Assembly (NCBI RefSeq): GCF_002162315.1
Contig: NZ_CP021416.1
Coordinates: 1,934,207 to 1,998,206 of the forward strand
DNA length: 64,000 nucleotides
Direction of reading: 5' to 3'
Source of the DNA: Sulfurospirillum diekertiae
Lineage (GTDB): Bacteria; Campylobacterota; Campylobacteria; Campylobacterales; Sulfurospirillaceae
The notes under the pieces are model-generated. The model saw nothing but the letters and a program-made list of their open reading frames with translations, had not been told where the DNA came from and did no database searches. Within the stretch, counting starts at the first letter, position 1. The number at the start of each line of letters is the position of its first letter. Of the stretch, positions 36,759-46,266 are shown piece after piece. Made by a program: the position numbers and the translations under genes.

Positions 36759-37660
36759 CTTTACAAAAAAAAGCAACGATTATTTCCAGTGGAACGGCAA
36801 CGCTCCTTATTGTTATCAAACTTTTTGTGGGAGTTATGAGTGGCTCTGTTGCCGTTTTAGCTTCTGCGATTGACTCTGTACTTGACCTGATTGTATCCGC
36901 GTTTAATTACTTTGCCATCACCAAAGCGGAACAACCCGCCAATAAAAAATTCAACTACGGCAAAGGCAAAATTGAGGCTTTAGCAGGCGTCATTGAAGGT
37001 ACGGTGATTACCGTTTCAGGTCTTTTCATTTTCTATACCGCCATTAAAAAAGCAATCAACCAAGAAACTGTTGAGTTCCTCGGCTACTCCATCATTGTTA
37101 TGGTTATCTCTTTGGCAATCACCATTGCTTTAGTTCTGTTTTTGAACTATGCTGCTAAAAAAACACGAAGTATGGTCGTCAAATCAGACGCACTTCACTA
37201 TAAAACAGACGTTTTAAGCAATAGCGCTATCCTTGTTTCGTTGGTACTCATTCAGATGACAGGGTTTGAGATGATCGACTCGATCATGGGTGTGATCATT
37301 TCCATTTACATTATTCATTCAGCCTATCAGATTATTCGTGATGGTGTTTATATTTTGCTGGACGCATCGCTTGATGAAGAGATGGTTGAAAAAATGCGTG
37401 ACATTATTTTAGAAGAAAAAGAGATTAGCGATTTTCACTACCTTAAAACTCGCAAATCGGGCAACACCAACTTTGTCGATGTCCATCTCGTCTTTAGTCC
37501 TGGTATTTCACTCATGCGAGCACACCATGCGGGAGATCGCATCGAAGAGAAGATCAAAGATCTTATTCCCGATGAAGTATGGGTTATTAACGCTCACCTC
37601 GACCCTTATGACGACTCAGAGATAAACGATCAGCAATACGTGGCAAATGAGGAAGGTTAA
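36755..37660 (+). CDS. Cation diffusion facilitator family transporter
   Basis: A 301-residue inner-membrane metal/proton antiporter with six helices. Metal site residues are visible in ASAIDSVLDL (D-x3-D, near residue 37) and SDALHYKTDV (H-x3-D, near 148), and the cytosolic C-terminal domain has HHAGDRIEEKI. This is the FieF/YiiP-type CDF family; iron or zinc efflux is likely. Coupling to aguA by a 4-base overlap is unusual, while the opposite-strand feoAB genes are convergent with it. Confidence 0.86.
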   Translation: MTLQKKATIISSGTATLLIVIKLFVGVMSGSVAVLASAIDSVLDLIVSAFNYFAITKAEQPANKKFNYGKGKIEALAGVIEGTVITVSGLFIFYTAIKKAINQETVEFLGYSIIVMVISLAITIALVLFLNYAAKKTRSMVVKSDALHYKTDVLSNSAILVSLVLIQMTGFEMIDSIMGVIISIYIIHSAYQIIRDGVYILLDASLDEEMVEKMRDIILEEKEISDFHYLKTRKSGNTNFVDVHLVFSPGISLMRAHHAGDRIEEKIKDLIPDEVWVINAHLDPYDDSEINDQQYVANEEG

Positions 37661-37668
37661 ATCCTCCC

Positions 37669-39765
37669 TCACCACAAAAGCGCTATTCTATACCCTACAA
37701 AAGCAAGTCCCCACGCCACAACCGTCGTAAAGATAAACAGATAAAAAAGATATTTATAGCTACCCGTCTCTTTCGTAAAGACAATGCTTGCTGCCATACA
37801 CGGTAAGTAAAACATCACAAAGATGATAAAAGAAACTGCCGAAGCAAAAGGTATCTGTTTTTGAAGCTCGCCAATCAAACTCTCATTTCCCTCATCCACG
37901 CCAGCACCAAGTGCATATAAAACACCGAGTGTTGAAACAACAACCTCTTTCGCCGCCAGTCCAGATTCTAACGCTACCGTCATCTTCCAATCAAAACCAA
38001 TGGGCTGAAAGAGTGTGTCGGTTGACTTACCCAGCATTCCTAAAAAACTCTTTTCTAAAAGCTGTTGTGCTTTTTCATTTTCAAGGGCTATTTTGGCTTC
38101 TGCACTTTGAGCAAGCTCAATTTTTTGTGCAAATGTTTTTTCAATATCGGGATATTTAGGATAGTTGCTCGCAAACCAAATCAGCAATGAAGCACCCAAA
38201 ATAAATGTTCCCGCTTTTTTGAGATACATAATCGCCTTACTCACAACCGTGTGCCAAATAAGTCTCATTGAAGGCAAACGATACTTTGGCATCTCCATTA
38301 CAAACGGTTCATCCACACCTTTAAAGACAAATACTTTTAAAAATTTAGCCGCAATAAGCCCAATGAGTGCGCCAGAAATATAAATGAGAAAAAGCACATT
38401 GCCCGCATGCTCTTGAGCAAAAAAAGCCCCTGAAAAAAGAACGTATACAGGCAGTTTAGCGCCACAACTCATAAAACCAATGATGAAAAGGGTAATCAGC
38501 CTGTCTTTATTGTTTTTAAGCGTACGAGCGCTCATATACGCAGGAACAGAACACCCAAAGCCCGTCACAAGTGGAATGAAGCTTTTACCATGCAATCCAA
38601 AACGGTGGAAAAAGCCATCGAGTAAAAACGCGACACGCGCCATATACCCCGTTGTTTCTAAAAGAGAAATCCCAAAAAAGAGAATGACGATATTTGGTAA
38701 AAACATGACCACCGCACCCACGCCCGAAATAGCACCATCGGCGATCATAGAGCCAAGCTCACCATCGCCAAAAATGGTTTTGGCATACGTGCCAAGCGAA
38801 ACAAAGAAAAGATTGATCCAATCCATAGGAATGGAACCCAGCTCAAATGTCAGTTGAAAAAGCGCCCACATTAAAGCAATAAAAATTGGAATGCCAAAAA
38901 TCTTATGAATCAACAGCGCGTCGATTTTCTCGGTAATCGTTTTAGAAATACTCTTTTTACATGTAAGCACTTCCGTGACAACACCTCTAGCAAAAGAAGC
39001 TCTCTCTTCTGCAAAAATTTCACTGACATCTTTTGTCTCATGGTGCAAATACAGATGTTCCAATGCCTCTTTAAGCAAGAAAGACAGCTCCAGCCAAATC
39101 GGTTCATCGTGCATTTTCTGATATATTTTAGGATCGTTTTGTAACAATTTAAGCACCAAATCGCGATAAGCAAGCTCTGTCTTATAACGTTTTTGCTTCA
39201 AAAAGAACGAGAGTTTTTCTATCTCTTCTTCCACAACATCACTGTAAATCAGTTTTGATTTTTCATGCGGGAAATTGAAAATATCGATGGAACGATTGAG
39301 AAGTTTGCCGATGCCTTTTTTGGTTGAGGCAGAGACTTTCACGCAGGGAACGCCCAAAATGGAACTGAGTTGTTCATGATCAACACAGATGCCCTCTTTT
39401 TGCGCTTCATCCATCATGTTTAACGCTACAATCATCTTTTTATCCAGTTCTAAAAGCTGTGTCGTAAGGTAAAGGTTGCGCTCCAAATTAGTGGCATCGA
39501 CCACATTGATGATGAGATCATACGGCTCATTTTCCAGAAAATCTTTAGTAACTTTTTCATCTTGAGTGTAATCATTGAGCGAGTACGTTCCGGGTAAATC
39601 AACGATTTTAATAAAATGTTCTTGCGCGCTAAAACGTACCTCCGCTTTTTCAACCGTGACACCCGAAAAGTTGCCGACTTTTAAGCGTGCATCGGCAATG
39701 GAGTTGATGAGCATACTTTTGCCCACATTGGGCTGTCCCACCAGCGCAATGACAAGCTCTTTCAT
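37669..39765 (-). CDS. feoB: Ferrous iron transporter FeoB
   Basis: A 698-residue ferrous iron permease. The N-terminal G domain has G1 GQPNVGKS at residues 10-17, DLPGTYSLN near 57-65 and NMMD near 116-119. The membrane part has the Gate motifs with PLVTGFGCSVPAYMSARTL near 395-413 and SCGAKLPVYVLFSGAFF near 430-446. It overlaps feoA by 4 bases. A one-mismatch palindrome at 38956-38967 is read as LTCK. Confidence 0.94.
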   Translation of the reverse strand: MKELVIALVGQPNVGKSMLINSIADARLKVGNFSGVTVEKAEVRFSAQEHFIKIVDLPGTYSLNDYTQDEKVTKDFLENEPYDLIINVVDATNLERNLYLTTQLLELDKKMIVALNMMDEAQKEGICVDHEQLSSILGVPCVKVSASTKKGIGKLLNRSIDIFNFPHEKSKLIYSDVVEEEIEKLSFFLKQKRYKTELAYRDLVLKLLQNDPKIYQKMHDEPIWLELSFLLKEALEHLYLHHETKDVSEIFAEERASFARGVVTEVLTCKKSISKTITEKIDALLIHKIFGIPIFIALMWALFQLTFELGSIPMDWINLFFVSLGTYAKTIFGDGELGSMIADGAISGVGAVVMFLPNIVILFFGISLLETTGYMARVAFLLDGFFHRFGLHGKSFIPLVTGFGCSVPAYMSARTLKNNKDRLITLFIIGFMSCGAKLPVYVLFSGAFFAQEHAGNVLFLIYISGALIGLIAAKFLKVFVFKGVDEPFVMEMPKYRLPSMRLIWHTVVSKAIMYLKKAGTFILGASLLIWFASNYPKYPDIEKTFAQKIELAQSAEAKIALENEKAQQLLEKSFLGMLGKSTDTLFQPIGFDWKMTVALESGLAAKEVVVSTLGVLYALGAGVDEGNESLIGELQKQIPFASAVSFIIFVMFYLPCMAASIVFTKETGSYKYLFYLFIFTTVVAWGLAFVGYRIALLW

Positions 39766-39989
39766 ACTCTTTCGACCTCTATGCTTTTTGCCTCTTCATA
39801 GCGAAGGGCAAGAAGCGTTGTACCTACTTCAATTTCCATAGTGCTTTTAGCGATGCTTGTTGCTTTGATTTGGAGTTGGCTTCCTTTATGAAGTCCCAAG
39901 GAAAAAAATCTTTGTTTAAGCTCTTCGTTAGCACCTATTCGTACCACGACAGCTTTGTCTCCAGCATTCATTTGTGAAAGTTTAATCAT
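39762..39989 (-). CDS. feoA: Ferrous iron transport protein FeoA
   Basis: A 75-residue SH3-like cytosolic protein that assists FeoB. MIKLSQMNAGDKAVVVRIGA, then LKQRFFSLGLHKGSQLQIKAT are the family core. It precedes feoB with a 4-base overlap, the usual arrangement. No Fur box was identified with confidence in the upstream 100 bases. Confidence 0.88.
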   Translation of the reverse strand: MIKLSQMNAGDKAVVVRIGANEELKQRFFSLGLHKGSQLQIKATSIAKSTMEIEVGTTLLALRYEEAKSIEVERV

Positions 39990-40095
39990 AATTTTCCTTA
40001 ATTGATAATGCTGATCAAGATTGTAAGTTAAAACGTATTAAAACCTTATTAATGTAGAATAAGTTATTCAAAATAACTCCTATGAGGTGGATTTT

Positions 40096-40968
40096 ATGAA
40101 AGTCGGACTCATCCAACATGCCGTCGAAAGTACCAAAGAAAAAACCATTCAAAGAACCGTTTCGCTCATCCAAACAGCAGCCATTGAAGGAGCACAGCTC
40201 GTCGTACTGCAAGAGCTTCACCAAGATCGCTACTTTTGCATTAACGAAGATGTTGCTTGTTTTGACCTTGCAAGTTCGTGGGAAGCTGACATCGCTTTTT
40301 GGTCAAATGTCGCTAAAGAGAACAATGTTGTTTTAGTCACCTCTCTTTTTGAAAAGCGTTCCGCTGGTCTTTATCATAACACCGCCGTTGTCTTTGAAAA
40401 AGATGGTACGATCGCAGGGAAATACCGCAAAATGCACATCCCTGATGACCCAGGCTTTTACGAGAAATTTTACTTCACTCCAGGCGATACAGGTTACTCC
40501 CCCATTCAAACCAGTGTCGGAAAACTCGGTCTTCTCGTCTGTTGGGATCAATGGTATCCCGAAGCAGCACGTTTGATGGCGCTTAAAGGCGCTGACATGC
40601 TCATCTACCCCACAGCCATTGGTTGGTTCGATGAAGACATGGAAGATGAACAACGAAGGCAATGTGACGCATGGGAGACCATCCAAAGAGGTCACGCCAT
40701 CGCCAATGGTTTACCCGTCATCAGTGTCAACCGTGTCGGCAAAGAAGAAGACAATCACGGCGTGTTAGATGGCATCCGATTTTGGGGCAACTCCTTTGTT
40801 GCAGGCCCACAAGGTGAAATCATCGCACGCGCCAGTCACGATGAAGAAGAGATACTCATCGTCGATGTGGACTTAGCCCGAGGCGAACACGTCAGACGCA
40901 TCTGGCCGTTTTTACGTGACCGCAGAATTGAGACTTACGGGGATTTGACGAAACGATTTATCGACTAA
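40096..40968 (+). CDS. aguB: N-carbamoylputrescine amidase AguB
   Basis: A 290-residue nitrilase-superfamily enzyme that hydrolyses N-carbamoylputrescine to putrescine, CO2 and ammonia. The Glu-Lys-Cys triad is seen in VLQELHQDRYF (about residue 40), KYRKMHIPDDP (about 114) and LLVCWDQWYPEAA (Cys about 148); the last motif is diagnostic of the AguB group. ATG 40096 follows GAGGTGG; a GTG 9 bases upstream is less likely. Together with aguA it makes putrescine without ornithine decarboxylase. Confidence 0.92.
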   Translation: MKVGLIQHAVESTKEKTIQRTVSLIQTAAIEGAQLVVLQELHQDRYFCINEDVACFDLASSWEADIAFWSNVAKENNVVLVTSLFEKRSAGLYHNTAVVFEKDGTIAGKYRKMHIPDDPGFYEKFYFTPGDTGYSPIQTSVGKLGLLVCWDQWYPEAARLMALKGADMLIYPTAIGWFDEDMEDEQRRQCDAWETIQRGHAIANGLPVISVNRVGKEEDNHGVLDGIRFWGNSFVAGPQGEIIARASHDEEEILIVDVDLARGEHVRRIWPFLRDRRIETYGDLTKRFID

Positions 40969-40974
40969 AACCTT

Positions 40975-41008
40975 TTTACATGTAAAGATTTTTGACTTTA
41001 CATGTAAA
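40975..41008. repeat. Two perfect palindromes between aguB and the ATPase gene
   Basis: TTTACATGTAAA at 40975-40986 and 40997-41008, 22 bases apart, in the 54-base gap. A third perfect copy lies inside the next gene at 41095-41106, making this the densest cluster in the window. Confidence 0.8.
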
Positions 41009-41022
41009 CCTTTGGAGTATGC

Positions 41023-42917
41023 ATGGAACTGGTTTATTTGTGGATTGAGAAGTATAAAAATATCAAAGAACAAGGGTTTAATTTTTCACTTAGGTTTACA
41101 TGTAAATACGAAAATGACATATTTACTATTCATAGAAAAGAACCTAAACCTATCACTGTTTTTCCTGAAAATATCAATATCACGGCAATTGTCGGGGAAA
41201 ATGGGAGTGGAAAGAGTAGTTTATTTAAAAGTATCCTTCAATCTATTAAGTATCCTGTTAAACCAACTAATCCATCTGGTACAATTCAACCTGATTTACA
41301 CATTGATGGGCTAATACCATGCTTCCTTATTGTTGAAATAGAAGAAAAATTATACTATATAAATAACACTAAAAAAGATATATCTTTTGAGGATTGTAAT
41401 GAAATTCAAAAGAATAAGATAGGAGCTTATTCTATTTATGTGAATTATATGCTAGATTCTTTAAAAGATGATGCTAGCGAAACGTGGGTTGATAATTACT
41501 ACTATCGACACGATAATTACGCTACACCTATTTTACTAGAACCAAATAAGAAGAATAATCAAATAGACTTAAACACTATAGACTATCTGATGGCACAACG
41601 GTTTGATTGGCAATTTTTAACAGGTCAAACGCATGAAGTAATTCGAAAGTTTTTCCATCCAACACATGTATTAATTAATGCAGATACAGAAAAATTAAAA
41701 TCAAAATTGAAAAAACTTCGTGTAGGGATAAGATTTAAACATCCTATTATAGGAGCTTTAACTTTTAAGGATGCACTCCTAGAAAATATGACTATTGAAA
41801 AGTTAGAGGTAATATTCGAGCAATTTGTTCAAAATTCAGAAAAACAAATAGATGAATTTTTTAATAACTGTAATTATTCAGCCATTAATAAACTTTATTT
41901 TGTCCTTAAAATTTTATTAAATGAGGGGTTAACTAATATTCCAATTTGGAGACAGTTAGTAAAGATGATTCTAGATAGCAATACTCAACAAGATATTCTC
42001 ATGTCATTGATCACTATTGTAGACACACAAGGAATGCAAACAATATATAATGAACTCGAAGATCTTTCGGAATTAACATTTTCAACAAAAGATAAATTGC
42101 GCTATTGCGTACGTTTTCAAGAAATAGAAAATACTATTCAAAAAAAAGACATAATAGCTAATATAGAAATCATTCAAAAAGAAAATACAACTCAAAGTAA
42201 AAGGCTTTTAGCATATCCTATGTGGATAACAAAAACTTATTTTGAAGGTGATCCAACGAAAAATGGGAAATCCTTAGACAAATTAAGTAGCGGGGAAAAA
42301 ACTTATCTAAAATTTTTGATGATGATGGCATATGAAATAGAACAAATTCGAACCAAAAAAGATGATGGAGGAAATAAAATCTACCATACTATGAATTTCT
42401 TTTTAGATGAAGTTGAATTTTCGATGCATCCAAATTGGCAAAAAAGGTTATTGAAAAATATTGTTGATTTATTAAAGCCTATAGATTTAGACTTTAATAT
42501 CATGCTAGCATCACATTCTCCATTTTTGCTTTCAGATATTCCAAAAGAAAATGTAATATTTTTAAAAGATGGCAAACAAGATAATCCAGATATACCACAA
42601 ACTTTTGGAGCAAATATTCACACTCTACTCTCTCATGGTTTTTTTTATGAAAGAGGGGCTGATGGGCGAATTTGCGAAAGAAAAAAATCAATAATGCCAT
42701 TAAATATCTTGATAAGAAAAAAACTTACAAAGAAAGAAATAGCTTATTGTGAAAACATTATCTCAATTATCGGAGAACCCATTTTAAAATCAACACTTCA
42801 AGCTATGTTATTTTCCAAAGAAACAAAATTAGAGAAGCTAAAACGACAAAAAAGAAGAGCTAGAAAAAGCTATCAAACTAGAAAAAGAGAAAGCTAAGTC
42901 CAATGAGAAAAATTTGA
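41023..42917 (+). CDS. AAA/ABC-type ATPase of a Septu-like pair (PtuA-like), apparent frameshift near 3' end
   Basis: An SMC/RecF-like ATPase, the likely energy or sensor subunit of a defence pair. Walker A GENGSGKS is at residues 58-65, the ABC signature (KLSSGEKTYLKFL) near 420, Walker B (FFLDEVEFSMHP) near 460 and the H-loop (MLASHSPFLLSDIP) near 496. Literally the frame ends at 42897 with RARKSYQTRKRES. Removing one A from 42848-42853 gives the more natural coiled tail KRQKEELEKAIKLEKEKAKSNEK, ending at 42917 (630 residues) if the A5 run at 42908-42912 is also shortened, or at 42931 if not. AT-rich, so probably acquired. The palindrome at 41095-41106 is read as FTCK. Confidence 0.75.
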
Positions 42918-43767
42918 TTTATCTTGCTTAGATTTAAAAGAATATTTAAAAACCATCAACGTTACTGCAATCAAAAGTGCTCTAACAAACCATAAATACA
43001 AATCTATTGTAGATAATATTGAAGAGATGATTACAGCCAATATAAATGATATTGAAACAAAGTATTTAAACTTTTGCGATGGTTTTTCAAAGATCGAAAG
43101 AAAAGAAGTAGAAAATGCTTTTGATTATTCTGGGTATAGAGAAAACAAAGATTTTATGGAACACTTTAAAAAGTTAGATCTGAAAAGTTGCCCATTTTGC
43201 AATAATAACTATATCTACTTTTATACCAAAGGCGATGGTAAAGTAAATACTTTAGCGACATTGGAACACTATTATCCAAAAGCTAAACACCCTCATCTTT
43301 CCCTCTCTTTTTTCAATCTTATACCATCATGCAGTACGTGCAATAGCAAATTCAAAGGAAGAAAAAAGCATGAAGGAAAAATCGTTCATCCTTACTATGA
43401 CGACTTCGATACAAATGCAACATTTAGCGTTAATGTGAAGAGTTTAGGAGGAATTACAAGCGATATTGAATTAGAAGTCAATTTAACGACAAGTGATGAT
43501 AAATGCAAGGCTTCAATAGACCGATTTCAATTGGATACAATCTACAAAAAACATAATGACATAGCAAAAGAGATTTGGAATAAAGCACAAGTTTATAATG
43601 AAGATAGAATCCAAGAGTTATACGATAGTTTTTATAAAGACTTAGGATATTCAAAGGAAGAAGTAAAAAATTTCGTATTTTGTAATTATCTACATACAAA
43701 AGATATTCATAAAAGAAATCACTCAAAACTTACCAAAGACATCTTAGAGCAATTAGAGATTATTTAA
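42903..43767 (+). CDS. HNH endonuclease of the Septu-like pair (PtuB-like), apparent frameshift at start
   Basis: A nuclease with the layout of the PtuB/HNH family. CPFCNNNY and CSTCNSKFKG form the two zinc knuckles around LEHYYPKAKHPHLSLSFFNLIPSC, in which EH is the HNH catalytic start. The frame is open well upstream of the first internal ATG at 43027 (DLSCLDLKEYLKTINVTA), so that ATG is too late. Removing one A from 42908-42912 connects ATG 42903 (MRKFDLSCLDLKEY), giving 287 residues and a 15-base overlap with the ATPase gene. HNH activity on DNA is expected from the family; the target and trigger are unknown. Confidence 0.72.
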
Positions 43768-43858
43768 TTTCATTAATTGATGAAAAACAAATCATCTTAT
43801 CGTTATGTTTTTATAAATACTACGGTACAATATCCTTAATTTATTGAGGAGTATTAAG

Positions 43859-44047
43859 ATGAGTGAAGTTTATTCTATCTTTTTATCAGCCGTTTTCTCA
43901 AGTTTTATCGTTACGACGGGCATTATTGCGGTTATTGGGAGTATCTATTACCTAACGTATAAATGTTTTGCCTCGTATATTTCCTTTGACAAGATTGCAC
44001 AAGCTGAGCGACAATCAAGAGTAAAAAAACATACCGTTAGCAATTGA
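43859..44047 (+). CDS. Small single-pass membrane protein, 62 aa
   Basis: A short protein with one membrane helix near residues 10-33 (AVFSSFIVTTGIIAVIGSIYYLTY) and a charged C-terminal tail. GAGGAG at 43845-43850 precedes ATG 43859, which I prefer over an in-frame upstream start. I do not recognise the family. It follows the nuclease gene but has composition closer to the chromosome, and it sits 51 bases ahead of the molbindin gene. Confidence 0.55.
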   Translation: MSEVYSIFLSAVFSSFIVTTGIIAVIGSIYYLTYKCFASYISFDKIAQAERQSRVKKHTVSN

Positions 44048-44098
44048 CATTACATAACACTTAGTGACATACTTTTAATAAATATCAAGGAGCATGTT

Positions 44099-44524
44099 AT
44101 GAAAATCAGTGCAAGAAATCAAATTACGGGGAAAGTAGCAGAGATTAAAAATGGCCCTGTGAACAGTGAAATTGTTGTTGCAACTAAAGGTGGCGATAAA
44201 ATCGTTTCTGTCATTACGCATGGTGCTGTTGAGTCATTGGGTTTAAAAGTTGGTTCTGAAGCCCTCTGTATTTTTAAAGCACAAAGTGTTCTTCTTGCAA
44301 AAGCAGATATCGCGTTAGCGGTTAGTGCTCGCAATAAAATCAAAGGCACGGTAACTGAGATCAAAGATGGCGCTGTGAATTGTGAAGTCATCCTCTCTAC
44401 TCCTGCTGGCTTAACCGTTACAGCCATCGTGACGGAAGATGCAAAAAAAGAGCTTTCACTTGCTAAAGGCGATAGCGTTTATGCCATCATCAAAGCTTCA
44501 AGCATTTTAGTAGGCGCAAACTAA
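44099..44524 (+). CDS. Molybdate-binding molbindin with two Mop domains
   Basis: A 141-residue tandem repeat of the Mop (TOBE-type) oxyanion-binding domain. The repeat starts SARNQITGKVAEIKNGPVN at residue 3 and SARNKIKGTVTEIKDGAVN near 77, and each ends in a strand with an alanine-rich turn (ALCIFKAQSVLLA, VYAIIKASSILVG). Proteins of this type store or buffer molybdate or tungstate in the cytosol. A strong terminator follows directly. Confidence 0.88.
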   Translation: MKISARNQITGKVAEIKNGPVNSEIVVATKGGDKIVSVITHGAVESLGLKVGSEALCIFKAQSVLLAKADIALAVSARNKIKGTVTEIKDGAVNCEVILSTPAGLTVTAIVTEDAKKELSLAKGDSVYAIIKASSILVGAN

Positions 44525-44530
44525 ATCGTA

Positions 44531-44566
44531 AGCAAACCCCTTTGTGGGGTTTGCTTTACATGTAAA
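44531..44566 (+). terminator. Terminator hairpin with adjoining dispersed palindrome
   Basis: A perfect 10-base-pair stem AGCAAACCCC (44531-44540) with GGGGTTTGCT (44546-44555), loop TTTGT, six bases past the molbindin stop. The stem is immediately followed by a perfect TTTACATGTAAA (44555-44566, sharing one T), which lies between it and the convergent NUDIX gene. Confidence 0.8.
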
Positions 44567-44567
44567 A

Positions 44568-45137
44568 CTATTTTTCGTAATTTTTAAAATACCACATCAA
44601 TGCAAACATCAAACCTGAAGTGGTCGCAATACTCTCATCAAACATAAATTCAAGTGTTTCATCGCGTTTGAGGTAAATGACTTCGATATTTTCATTTTCT
44701 ATACCACCACCTTCACTCACTTTCATGCTGTCATCCAAAATTGCATAGTAAAGCGTTTGCCTGCCTCCTGCAAAACCAACGGCAGTATAAAAAGACGATA
44801 TTTTGTCAAGTTTATCAAGAGGAACATCGTAACCCGTCTCTTCCAATACTTCTTCTTTAGCAATTTCGATAAGACTTTTATCTTTATCAACAATACCAGC
44901 ACACAGTTCATAGGTAAAACCATCATGATTTTTAACATAGATAGAAGGACGAAACTGTTTTACAAAGACAAACGAATCCAAATCTTTGTGGTACAAAAGA
45001 ATGGCAACACTGTTATGCGTATCGACGATATCCCAGCGCTTTTCTACACTATTGTGCAGATAGTACATACTTTTAGGTTTAATATAATCTGAGTGCAGAC
45101 ACTCTTCAACTTTAAGTACCTCAATGGTATGTTTCAT
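44568..45137 (-). CDS. NUDIX hydrolase
   Basis: A 189-residue NUDIX hydrolase. The Nudix box is the segment GIVDKDKSLIEIAKEEVLEE and the following TGYDV (about residues 83-107), with lysine in place of the usual arginine before EE. VFVKQFRPSIYV near 54-65 and FYTAVGFAGGRQTLYYA near 116-132 are features of the ADP-sugar or UDP-sugar pyrophosphatase subgroup. Substrate cannot be fixed. It lies 3 bases downstream of corA on the same strand. Confidence 0.85.
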   Translation of the reverse strand: MKHTIEVLKVEECLHSDYIKPKSMYYLHNSVEKRWDIVDTHNSVAILLYHKDLDSFVFVKQFRPSIYVKNHDGFTYELCAGIVDKDKSLIEIAKEEVLEETGYDVPLDKLDKISSFYTAVGFAGGRQTLYYAILDDSMKVSEGGGIENENIEVIYLKRDETLEFMFDESIATTSGLMFALMWYFKNYEK

Positions 45138-45140
45138 CGC

Positions 45141-46103
45141 CTAAATCCACCCTTTTTTCTTAAAGTACAAGATCGGTGTTACGGCTGAGAGAACCATCAA
45201 AATAAGCGAAAAGGCATATCCATAATCCCAATGAAGCTCTGGTAAAATCTCAAAGTTCATCCCATAAATACTCGCAATCAACGTTGGTGGTAAAAAGATA
45301 ACGTTCATAATGGTAAAGATTTTGATGACTTTATTTTGCTCAATGTTCAAAACACCCAAGAAGATATTTTGCAAGTAATCGAGCCTTTCAAAGTTAAACT
45401 CAATGTAATCAATCAACGATTTAATATCTTTAAGCATAATGACAATATCGGCGCGAAGAGCGCTGTCATCGTATTTGTTTGATTTAATAAATGCGGTTAA
45501 GATGCGTTGTTTATCCATCAGGTTTTCACGGATATTCATATTTAAATCTTCAAAAGAAGAGATTTTTTCCAACATCTCAGCATCATCATTCGTATAGTCT
45601 GTAAAAACGTGTTTACGCAAGCGCGTAATATCTTTAGAGAGTTTTTCAATAACATCCGCATCGGCATCAATCCTGATGTCGATGAGTTGTGAAAAGATAT
45701 AATACCCATTTTTAAATTCTCGAGGAGCATAGTAAAAACGCTTGCTAAATTCATCAAAAGTTTTCAACTCTTTATAACGAATAGAGATAAGTACATTGCC
45801 TTGTAAAATAAATGAAACCGTCTCATTGTGCGCATTTTCATCTTCTGAGATCAAGAAAAAACTGTTAATCTCAATCTTCTTGTCCTCTTCCCAGTAACGT
45901 GAAGATATCTCAATCTCTTCACTCTCTTGCTTTGTAGGGAAATCTATACCAAAGGTCTTTTCAACAAAAGAGATCTCTTCAGAGCTAGGTAAAAGCATGT
46001 CAAGCCAAACAACTTTGCTCTTTTTATCTTCATTGCCATCGAATTCGCTCAGATCGGTAATGACTTCTAATTTATTACTATTTTTAAAAAAACATTTTAT
46101 CAT
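45141..46103 (-). CDS. corA: CorA-family magnesium transporter
   Basis: A 320-residue CorA-type channel. The large cytosolic N-terminal domain ends in a long helix, then two C-terminal membrane helices enclose the YGMN selectivity motif near residues 279-282, and the protein ends FKKKGWI. Magnesium, cobalt or nickel uptake is the known role of the family. It precedes the NUDIX gene with 3 bases between. Confidence 0.9.
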   Translation of the reverse strand: MIKCFFKNSNKLEVITDLSEFDGNEDKKSKVVWLDMLLPSSEEISFVEKTFGIDFPTKQESEEIEISSRYWEEDKKIEINSFFLISEDENAHNETVSFILQGNVLISIRYKELKTFDEFSKRFYYAPREFKNGYYIFSQLIDIRIDADADVIEKLSKDITRLRKHVFTDYTNDDAEMLEKISSFEDLNMNIRENLMDKQRILTAFIKSNKYDDSALRADIVIMLKDIKSLIDYIEFNFERLDYLQNIFLGVLNIEQNKVIKIFTIMNVIFLPPTLIASIYGMNFEILPELHWDYGYAFSLILMVLSAVTPILYFKKKGWI

Positions 46104-46266
46104 GGTAGACTCTTTTTTTGATCATTTTGTCATTATTTTTAGGCAAAACCCAAAATCTAAGCTGTTATGGCTTTAACACTTACCTTCAAAAAGGTTAAAA
46201 GCTATCGCCATTTTGCAAGAAATTTATTTTATCGCAAAATAGTTTCATTTTGTTTACATGTAAAGA
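46104..46266. other. Intergenic spacer with degenerate hairpin repeat and palindrome
   Basis: This 163-base gap between corA and the M23 gene holds TTTTTAGGCAAAACC and TAAGC...ATGGC near 46136-46171, a degenerate match to intergenic copy A (17.7 kb), and a perfect TTTACATGTAAA at 46253-46264, just past the peptidase stop. No ORF is seen. Confidence 0.45.

Noticed and set aside
43027-43767. HNH gene starting at ATG 43027
   Set aside because: The same frame is open for another 35 or so codons of good coding character upstream, so this ATG would cut off the N-terminus.
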